Under the pieces are notes generated by a model, which was given only the letters and a program-made list of their open reading frames with translations, searched no databases and was not told the DNA's origin. A DNA stretch of 40,757 bases from Planctomycetota bacterium (lineage in GTDB: Bacteria > Planctomycetota > Planctomycetia > Pirellulales > PLA5), in the NCBI GenBank assembly GCA_003576845.1, contig QEVJ01000049.1:1-40757 (forward strand). The letters run 5' to 3'. The position numbers were made by a program, and so were the translations under genes. Shown here piece after piece: positions 34,538-40,757 of this stretch (its first letter is position 1; each line of letters begins with the position of its first letter).

Positions 34538-35884
34538 ATGTCTTATCGGCCGGATGCCTCGTCGCGCTTGAGGCCCGTGGTGACATTTCTCGGAAAACGC
34601 TGGTGGATTGCGTCGCTTTTGGTGCTGGCGCTCGTCGTGCGCGCGGCGGCCCAGACGGTCCCACGGGTGCAACCGCCCATGGCGCAGCCGGTGGCGCCTG
34701 CGGCCCCGCTCGGCGCGCCGTCGCTCCCCGCGGCGCCGACCTATCCCGGCTATGGCCAGCCTTACGTCAGCGCGCCGCCCTATGCCGCTCCGCCTGCAAC
34801 CGCGGGCGGCGGAATTTTTTCGGTGCCGCCGACCGGCGCGGCGCCGCCGGGATATGTGCCGCCCGGTTATGCGCCGCCGGCCGTCACGGGCGCTCCGCCG
34901 GGCTACGGCACATACTCGCCCGACCCGCGGTTCGTGCAAGGCCCGTCGTCGATTTTTCCGCCCGCTCCGTACAGCAATCCCTATCCCGGCGGCAACGTCT
35001 ATTACAACCAACCCGACGGCGGCATCGCGCAGTACACCAAGTTCATCCAGGGCATCACGCTCGAACACACGTGGCTCGCCGGCGACGATAGCACGGACCT
35101 CGATCAGAACGATTCCGACGTCGCCGTGACATTCGCACTGCCGATCTTTCCGAATCCCAAGAACCCGCTCTATGTTTCGCCGGGCTTCGGGTTGCACCTG
35201 TGGGACGGTCCGGCGTTTCCAGACTCGTTTCCGGCCGATCTCCCTGCGCAAGCCTATGACGCGTATCTCGATGTCACGTGGCGGCCGCAATTTAACGAAG
35301 CGTTCGGCATGGAACTGGCCGTGCGGCCCGGCGTGTATTCGTCATTCGATGCGATCAACTCCCAGAGCATTCGCCTGCAAGGCCGCGGGCTGGGGTTCAT
35401 TCGCCTTTCGCCGGCTTGGCAACTGGCGATCGGGGCCGTGTATCTCGACCGGCTCGATATCAAACTCCTGCCGGCCGGCGGATTGATCTGGACGCCCAAC
35501 GAAAAGAATCGCCTGGAATTCCTGTTTCCGAAGCCAAAGCTCTCGCGCTACCTGATGACCGCGTGGACGAACACCGAATGGTGGATTTACGCGACGGGCG
35601 AATACGGCGGCGGCTCGTGGACGATCGAGCGCGCGCCGGAAACCGATCCGCTCGTCGCCGCGATGGACGATCAAATCGACATCAACGATTTCCGCGTAAT
35701 GGTCGGGCTGGAATTCAAGCCCACGCAAAGCATTGACGGCAACTTGCCGCCGACCCGGCGGCAATACGTCGCCTACTTCGAGGTCGGCTACGCCTTCGAG
35801 CGCGAGATCATTTATCGCAGCAATGTGCCGGACGAGTTCAATCTGCCGGAGACGTTTTTGCTGCGGGGCGGGATCAGGTTTTGA
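34538..35884 (+). CDS. DUF6268-like outer-membrane beta-barrel protein, Pro-rich N-terminus
   Basis: 448 residues from ATG 34538. Signal peptide: basic start, then WWIASLLVLALVVRAAAQ. Residues about 30-150 are Pro/Ala/Gly/Tyr-rich with repeats such as PPGYVPPGYAPP and APPGYGTYSP, probably a flexible surface or periplasmic linker. From about 165 the sequence alternates as in beta-barrels and ends in an aromatic residue (LLRGGIRF), the usual outer-membrane insertion signal. Motif LPAGGLIWTPNEKNRLEFLF is shared with the next gene. Function unknown; the family is common in planctomycetes. The second paralogue follows in the same direction across a low-complexity repeat, which suggests tandem duplication. 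Confidence 0.82.
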   Translation: MSYRPDASSRLRPVVTFLGKRWWIASLLVLALVVRAAAQTVPRVQPPMAQPVAPAAPLGAPSLPAAPTYPGYGQPYVSAPPYAAPPATAGGGIFSVPPTGAAPPGYVPPGYAPPAVTGAPPGYGTYSPDPRFVQGPSSIFPPAPYSNPYPGGNVYYNQPDGGIAQYTKFIQGITLEHTWLAGDDSTDLDQNDSDVAVTFALPIFPNPKNPLYVSPGFGLHLWDGPAFPDSFPADLPAQAYDAYLDVTWRPQFNEAFGMELAVRPGVYSSFDAINSQSIRLQGRGLGFIRLSPAWQLAIGAVYLDRLDIKLLPAGGLIWTPNEKNRLEFLFPKPKLSRYLMTAWTNTEWWIYATGEYGGGSWTIERAPETDPLVAAMDDQIDINDFRVMVGLEFKPTQSIDGNLPPTRRQYVAYFEVGYAFEREIIYRSNVPDEFNLPETFLLRGGIRF

Positions 35885-35939
35885 GGGGCGAGGGGCGAGG
35901 ATCGAGGATTGGGGATTGGGGATCGAGGATTGAGGGAGG
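35884..35939. repeat. GGGGATTGGGGATCGAGGATT-type array between two paralogous genes
   Basis: About 56 bp of near-tandem units (GGGGCGA, GGATCGA, GGATTGG, GGATTGGG, GATCGAGG) running from the stop of the first DUF6268-like gene to the translation start of the second. Same style as the array inside the mutase gene. Confidence 0.8.
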
Positions 35940-35946
35940 ATGGCGT

Positions 35947-37077
35947 TTGGAGATTTGCTTGCGGGCGGAGTCGTGGCGGTGGTTGGCGCGGTCGGGCGCT
36001 GGCTTCGTTGCTGCGCTCGCGCTGGTAACGACGTTGTTTGCACAAGGGCTTCAGCGACTCCCGGCCGTGGAAATGCCGCCCTCGGCGCTGCCGGTTTGGG
36101 AAGCGCCGGTTGATGCCGCGCCGATCAACGCAGCGCCGATCGGCTCGGGTACTCTCGGAACACCGTCCGCCGGCGTTCTGCAAGCCACGCCCATCTACGC
36201 CGAAACGATCAACGCGGGCAATCCGATCACCGACAGCGCGCTGTACGACGACTTCATCACGGGCGAAATGTCGACGTGCGGCGTCAAGCGGATTCCCGAC
36301 TACAAGAGCGGCTTCTTTCAAAAGATCCGCTTCACGGGCACGTGGATTCCGTCGTTCGACGAGACCGACGTCGGCTTTAGCGATCTCGAAGCGCTGGCCA
36401 TGTTCGCCGCGCCGCTGCCGACGACAGATTGGCCGCTCTTGATGACGCCGAAGTTCATGGTCCGGTATCTCGATGGGCCAAGCTCGCCGGACCTGCCCGC
36501 GAGGCTCTACGACACGTCGATCGAGTTCCGCTGGTTGCCGAAGCTCACCGACCGGCTCCGTCTGGCCCTGGCGATCGAACCCGGCGTTCACACCGACTTC
36601 GAAAAGTACGACGCCGACGCCTTTCGCACGCCCGGACACGGCGTCGCGATTTACGATTGGACGCCGACGCGGCAACTCGTCCTGGGCGCGATGTACCTCG
36701 ACCGCGAAGACATCAGCGTCCTGCCGGCCGGCGGGCTGATTCTCAAACCCAACGAAGACTGGCAGTTCGACCTGATCTTTCCGTATCCGAAAATCGCCGG
36801 CCGCCTGTGGGCCGACGGACGCACCGAGTTCTGGCACTACGTCGCCGCCGAGTTCGGCAGCGGTCCGTACTCGATCCGCCGCGTCGACGGCCGCCAGGAC
36901 GTCATCATCTTAAGCGACTATCGCTTGCTCTACGGCCTGGAACGCAAACAGCTCGGCGGCCTCTGGAGCCGCATCGAGGCCGGCTACGTCTTCGGCCGCG
37001 AGATCGAGTTCGTCAGCAACGACCCCCGCTACCAGCCCTCGCCGACGCTGCTCCTGCGAGCGGGCGTGCAATACTGA
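35947..37077 (+). CDS. DUF6268-like outer-membrane beta-barrel protein (second paralogue)
   Basis: 376 residues if TTG 35947 is the start (GGGAGG about 8 nt upstream). The frame is open back to TTG 35881, but that part is repeat-encoded (RGSRIGDWGSRIEGG). A signal-like stretch follows (WLARSGAGFVAALALVTTLFAQG). The barrel part shares the family pattern with the preceding gene: ARLYDTSIEFRWLPKLTDRLRLALAIEPGVHTDF, LVLGAMYLDREDISVLPAGGLILKPNEDW and a C-terminal aromatic residue (LLRAGVQY). No Pro-rich linker. Function unknown; presumably an outer-membrane protein. The lack of an ATG near the start and the abutting repeat suggest that the original start region was altered. Confidence 0.8.
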   Translation: MEICLRAESWRWLARSGAGFVAALALVTTLFAQGLQRLPAVEMPPSALPVWEAPVDAAPINAAPIGSGTLGTPSAGVLQATPIYAETINAGNPITDSALYDDFITGEMSTCGVKRIPDYKSGFFQKIRFTGTWIPSFDETDVGFSDLEALAMFAAPLPTTDWPLLMTPKFMVRYLDGPSSPDLPARLYDTSIEFRWLPKLTDRLRLALAIEPGVHTDFEKYDADAFRTPGHGVAIYDWTPTRQLVLGAMYLDREDISVLPAGGLILKPNEDWQFDLIFPYPKIAGRLWADGRTEFWHYVAAEFGSGPYSIRRVDGRQDVIILSDYRLLYGLERKQLGGLWSRIEAGYVFGREIEFVSNDPRYQPSPTLLLRAGVQY

Positions 37078-37158
37078 ATCGCTGCCCGGCGCCACTGCTG
37101 GGCGAGCCGGCAGGCGCGCCGAGCGACGCCCATTCCAAAATCGACATCTATCGATGCG

Positions 37159-38481
37159 CTAAACCGGCCCTGCGTAGAGCACCTCGGCCACCGACGACCC
37201 TGGGGCATAAAGTACCAGCCCGCCGTGGCGGTCGTTTACGTGCACCACGCAATCGCTCGTGCCCGCGGCGTGCTTGGCGAGAATCGCTTCCATCGCCTGC
37301 ACCGCCGCCACCACTTGCCGATCGGCCGCCAGGTCATTGTACGACAGCGAACGCACGCGGCTGAGCCGTTCGTCGCGCTCGCTCGCCGGGCCACCGTATT
37401 CGACGAACGCGACCTCGCGGGCAAACTTTTCGAGCACTTCGACGCCGTAACCTCGCTGCGCGCGTGTGCCGTCGGGTTCAAGGAACGTGCCGTTGTAGTG
37501 GTTGTTGATGTTGATCTTCGTGGCGATCGGCGTCCGGCCTTCGATCGTACACTCGACGCCGCGCCGCCGGCTGTGACCGTTCCACACGCCGTTGTCGAAC
37601 CGGAACTGCACTTCCTGCTCGACGTAGCCGGGAAAATTGTCGGGCGTCACCCAACTCGTGTGGATATCGTAGGCCGCCTCGCGTCCGTCGTTGTATGCAT
37701 AGACGAGCCGCAGTTGCGTCGAATCCCACGTCGGGCCATCGGCCGGGCCGACGAGTCCGCGCTGTCCGGTGCAATGCACGCGCTTGAGCCGGCCGCCGAA
37801 CGTGAAGTCGATCAGCTTGATGTAATGCACCGCGACGTAGGTGCCCGGGTTGCGTCCCGTGATCCACTCGGCAAACTGGCTGCCGGAGATGGATTTCGGT
37901 TCGAGCAGCGAGCAATAACCGTTATTGCAGTGCGACAACAGTCCGTCGGCGACAAGCGTGCGAAGTTTCTTGTGGTCAGGGTCGAGCAGCTTGTGGTAGA
38001 CGACTTTGGCGACGCAGCGATTCGATTCCGCAAGCCGCGCGAGTTCGTCGAGTTGTGCCAGCGAAAGCACCGAAGGTTTTTCGATGAGCACGTGGCGACC
38101 GGCGGCCAGCGCCGCGCGGGCAATCTCGAAATGCCGATCGTCCGGCGTGGCAATGCAAACCACGTCGACGTCGGAAGCCAATAACTGCGTAATGGCATCG
38201 TCGCCGGCGAAACTGGCGAACGACTTGAGGGCCGCGGGAGCTGCGTTGCGGTATTGCTCGGCGCGCTTGCCGGTCCGCGTGGCGACGGCGGCGAGTTCGA
38301 CCTCGCACAGCCCGAACCGCCGGTCGTAAAGTCCGTCGCGGGCCGCGTTCTCGAAGAACGGCCGATAGGTCTCGTCGAAGATCATGCCCATGCCGACCAT
38401 CCCGCAGCGAAGCCGCGGAACGTCGGCTGAATCTCGGGCCAAACGCGGCGAACCGGATGGGGTAGTGGAAGCGCTGTTCAT
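37159..38481 (-). CDS. Gfo/Idh/MocA family oxidoreductase
   Basis: 440 residues from ATG 38481 (TTG 38499 adds six). NAD(P)-dependent dehydrogenase family acting on sugars or inositols. Rossmann motif CGMVGMGMIFDETY (26-39), IATPDDRHFEIARAALAAGRHVLIEKP with the conserved E134-K135-P136, then the typical KVVYHKLLDPDH stretch. The C-terminal alpha/beta domain is present (NPGTYVAVHYIKLIDFTFGG, PGYVEQEVQFRFDNG). No Tat or Sec signal, unlike many planctomycete relatives, so it is probably cytosolic. Substrate unknown. Its neighbours are unrelated and on the other strand. Confidence 0.92.
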   Translation of the reverse strand: MNSASTTPSGSPRLARDSADVPRLRCGMVGMGMIFDETYRPFFENAARDGLYDRRFGLCEVELAAVATRTGKRAEQYRNAAPAALKSFASFAGDDAITQLLASDVDVVCIATPDDRHFEIARAALAAGRHVLIEKPSVLSLAQLDELARLAESNRCVAKVVYHKLLDPDHKKLRTLVADGLLSHCNNGYCSLLEPKSISGSQFAEWITGRNPGTYVAVHYIKLIDFTFGGRLKRVHCTGQRGLVGPADGPTWDSTQLRLVYAYNDGREAAYDIHTSWVTPDNFPGYVEQEVQFRFDNGVWNGHSRRRGVECTIEGRTPIATKININNHYNGTFLEPDGTRAQRGYGVEVLEKFAREVAFVEYGGPASERDERLSRVRSLSYNDLAADRQVVAAVQAMEAILAKHAAGTSDCVVHVNDRHGGLVLYAPGSSVAEVLYAGPV

Positions 38482-38642
38482 GGCGCCGAGCGTACCCAAC
38501 GCTCGCCGCGGCGGCTAGTGCCCGCATTATGCCGCAAGTTTGGCTCGCGGCCGGGCTTTTGTTAAACTAGCGGAAGGCGGCAAACGCGGTCGAACGCCGC
38601 CGTAGGATATCGCACTACAACGCCGAAACAGCGGGGTCGGCA

Positions 38643-40602
38643 ATGCACCGAAGCAGGACTTTCACGGCGCGAGGACGGAACACGCGATATGCCGCATCCG
38701 TGTCGGCGCGTATCGCATGGGTTTTGGCGCTCGGCACGGTTACAACCGCCGCGCATGCCCAACCCGCCCGCACCCTGCCGTTCCAAAAGCCGACCGGCGC
38801 TGGGGCTTACAACGAAGTCAAGCGCTTCACGGGCCACACCGGCGCGGTGAGCTCGCTCGCCCTCTCGCCCGACGGTCGGTATCCTCGCCTTCACGCGGAC
38901 CGGCGATCTGGTCATCGCCGGCGACAAAAGTCCCAAGTACTCCGCCTGCGTTTACGTTTGGCAATGGAACGCGAACAAGGTGACCTTCGCCTGGAACGAC
39001 GCCGACGCTGGCGTGGCGGCCGCCGCGATTTCGCCCGACGGCAAGATCGTCGGCGCGGTCGAGAGCAACGGCCGAACGCGGCTCTTCTGCCGCGAGCAGA
39101 ACGCCACGCTGGTCCTCGAAGAAGCGCATGCCTCGTATCGCCGCACCACGATCGGTTTCTCGCCCGACGGCAAGACGATTCTCACCGGCGGCATCAACGG
39201 CTTCGTTCATCGCTGGCGCCACGGCATCGACGCCAAACACCTTTACCGCGGGCCGAATCAGTCGTTCCCGCCGGAGTTTCGCAGCTTGATTCGAGCCAGC
39301 GCCTATGCCCCGGACGGTTCGTGCGTCGGCACCGCGCACGACGACGGAACCGCGCGGATTTACCTCGAAAAAGCCAAACTCAAGCACCGGCTGATGGGTC
39401 ACGAGGGCGGCGCGACCTGCGTCGCGTTCACGCCCGACAGCAAGTACATCGTAAGCGGCGGCAACGACAAGACGATTCGCGTTTGGGACATCGCCGCGGG
39501 GCAACTGTTGTGGGAAATCTCCGGTCACAGCGCGGCCGTCACGCGCGTCCTCGCGCCCACTCCCGATACGGTCGTCTCCGCCAGCGCGGACGGCACGATT
39601 CGCCTCTGGCGGCGCGGCAGCGAAGGCGATTCGGCCCTAGCTGACGTGGCGGCCGACTTCGTGCGCAAGCGGCCGGAGCGGAAAAAGTCGCTCCCCGTGC
39701 CCGACAAAAGCGCGGTGGCGAAGTCGAAGTCGCTCATCAAGGACTTGTTCGCGGCCGACTTTGCCAAGGCCACGGACGACAGCGGCCGCCGCGGCCTGGC
39801 GACGAAGCTCTTGGCCCAAGCGCGGCAGGAAGAGAACCTGCCCGAGGATCGCTACGCGGCGCTCGATTCGGCCGAAGCGTTGGCGATCGAGGCGAAGGCC
39901 ATCGGCCTGGCGATCGAGATTGCCGACGAGTTTGGCGTGTGGTTCGAGGGCGATGCGTCGCCGCGACTGGTCGGCGTGGTGCAGGGCTTATCGAAAACGT
40001 GCCGCTCGGTCGCCGAACGCACGGCGCTGGCCAAAGCGGCCCTGCGGCTTGCCGACGAAGCAGCCGGCGAAGATCGTTATCTCGACGCCTCGCGAATCTT
40101 GGAGGATGCCGGTTCCGCCGCGCTTGCCGCGCGCAAGAGCGATTTGCAGGAGGCCGTCAAATCCGTCGGCGAACGGATCGAGACGGCGAAGGCGGCACAA
40201 GCGACGTACGAGAATGCTCTCGCGTTGCTCGCCAATAACTCGACCGATCCGGCGGCGAGTCTCGTCGCCGGCCGGTTCCTGTGTTTCGTCCGCGGCGACT
40301 GGGCCAAGGGCGTGAAACACCTCGCGCGGTGCGGCGATGCGAAATTGCAGAAGGCCGCCGAGAAGGAACTCGCGATGCCGGAAAGCTCGGAGGAATTCGA
40401 GATGCTCGGCGATCTGTGGCAAGCCGCCGCTGCCACGGCCGACGCGGGCGACAAGGCGGCCTGCGCCGCTGCGGCCGAGTATTGGTATCGCAAGGCGCTC
40501 GAAGGCGCTGCCGGTTTGCGGAAAGTCAAAGTCCAGCGCTCGCTCGACGCCGTCGGGCCGGTGCCGCAGAACTTGCGGCGGCGGGATGGGGTTGGAGGTT
40601 AG
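38643..40602 (+). CDS. Exported WD40-repeat protein with an apparent frameshift near 38880
   Basis: The start at ATG 38643 opens a signal peptide (ARIAWVLALGTVTTAAHAQP) and the first WD40 unit (NEVKRFTGHTGAVSSLALSPDGR). At about 38874-38881 the coding sense moves to the +1 frame, which continues ILAFTRTGDLVIAGDKSPKYSACVYVWQWN and further WD40 units (AAISPDGKIVGAVESNGRTRLF, GFSPDGKTILTGG, LMGHEGGATCVAFTPDSKYIVSGGNDKTIRVWD, ISGHSAAVTRVLA...GTIRLW) to about 39625. A helical region with TPR/SEL1-like spacing follows to the stop at 40602. Read alone, the second frame could only start at GTG 38980 and would lack a signal and its first units. Either an indel inactivated the gene or the sequence has an error; no slippery heptamer is visible. 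Function unknown. Confidence 0.8.
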
Positions 40603-40617
40603 AGGCAGTGCTTTGTA

Positions 40618-40642
40618 CTAGCATTTCGGTTGCTAGCATTTG
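40618..40642. repeat. Short hairpin and direct repeat after the WD40 gene
   Basis: CTAGCA (40618-40623) and TGCTAG (40631-40636) form a 6-bp stem with a 7-nt loop; CTAGCATTT also recurs directly at 40634-40642, followed by TGTTTT. A weak terminator for the upstream gene is possible. The remaining DNA to the edge shows nothing else. Confidence 0.35.
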
Positions 40643-40757
40643 TTTTATGCTGTCAGTCGTGTCCGGCTATAAGTCGAATAGTGACAACTGGTTAGGAGAA
40701 CCGGGTTCTGAAAACGGTGGTTTTTCGTCCGCCAGGGCCTGATTTAGCGGGTTTTTT

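Noticed and set aside
38870-38885. Programmed frameshift in the WD40 gene
   Set aside because: No slippery heptamer, internal Shine-Dalgarno-like stimulator or downstream structure is evident; an indel or sequence error is simpler.
1-40757. tRNA, rRNA or riboswitch genes
   Set aside because: No T-loop/anticodon-stem arrangement, rRNA-like conserved block or known riboswitch core was found by eye on either strand; a covariance-model scan would be decisive.

Overview
The window is GC-rich chromosomal DNA from a member of the Planctomycetota, most likely of the Pirellulales type. This rests on gene content: an exported DUF1570 metallopeptidase-like protein, a CRTAC1-type FG-GAP/ASPIC-UnbV/thioredoxin/TPR protein, tandem DUF6268-like outer-membrane proteins, a WD40-repeat exported protein, SMP-30 and Gfo/Idh/MocA enzymes, a homodimeric-type pyruvate dehydrogenase E1, and many single-gene transcription units on both strands. 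No rRNA, tRNA, CRISPR array, complete insertion sequence or prophage was seen. The assignment is by family resemblance read from the sequence, not by a database search.

Layout. 1-927 (-): start of aceE, running off the left edge. 1303-5546 (+): an exported HExxH protein, then a two-gene periplasmic nitrate reductase unit (NapA-like plus a four-heme NapB-like lipoprotein). 5651-10607: exported isoaspartyl methyltransferase fusion (-), HpcH/HpaI aldolase (+), SMP-30 lactonase-like protein (-), PolX (-). 10791-17717: phosphoglucosamine/phosphomannomutase (+), two-domain M16 peptidase (-), small cysteine-rich protein (-), gamma-glutamyltransferase (-). 17898-21801 (+): a SNF2 ATPase and SWIM zinc-finger pair. 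22089-24990 (+): rpsO-pnp with a strong intrinsic terminator. 24991-26260: a repeat-rich, less GC-rich patch around one orphan gene. 26303-32783 (-): the CRTAC1-type gene, a family 2 glycosyltransferase, a small conserved protein and ruvB. 33245-37077 (+): a DUF4105/Lnb-like lipoprotein, a near-perfect parS site, and two paralogous beta-barrel proteins. 37159-38481 (-): Gfo/Idh/MocA oxidoreductase. 38643-40602 (+): a WD40 protein with an apparent frameshift.

The most striking observation is in the CRTAC1-type gene. Two long open frames (26303-28108 and 28130-30205, minus strand) lie in the same frame, separated by one UGA. Six FG-GAP calcium motifs lie before the UGA and a seventh after it, as expected for one seven-bladed propeller cut in two. 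Seventeen nucleotides after the UGA, a 6-bp stem carries the loop GGUCG, closely resembling the position and loop of the bacterial SECIS of E. coli fdhF. This makes the gene a candidate selenoprotein of a kind I do not know to be described. A nonsense mutation or sequencing error remains possible.

A second theme is repeated low-complexity DNA of the type (GTGGACAGTGGGCAGTGG), (GGGGATTGGGGA) or (CTCAAGGTTCAA). It occurs in intergenic regions, often as inverted arms, and also in frame inside two conserved enzymes (the mutase and the M16 peptidase). In one case it has apparently reshaped the start region of a gene.
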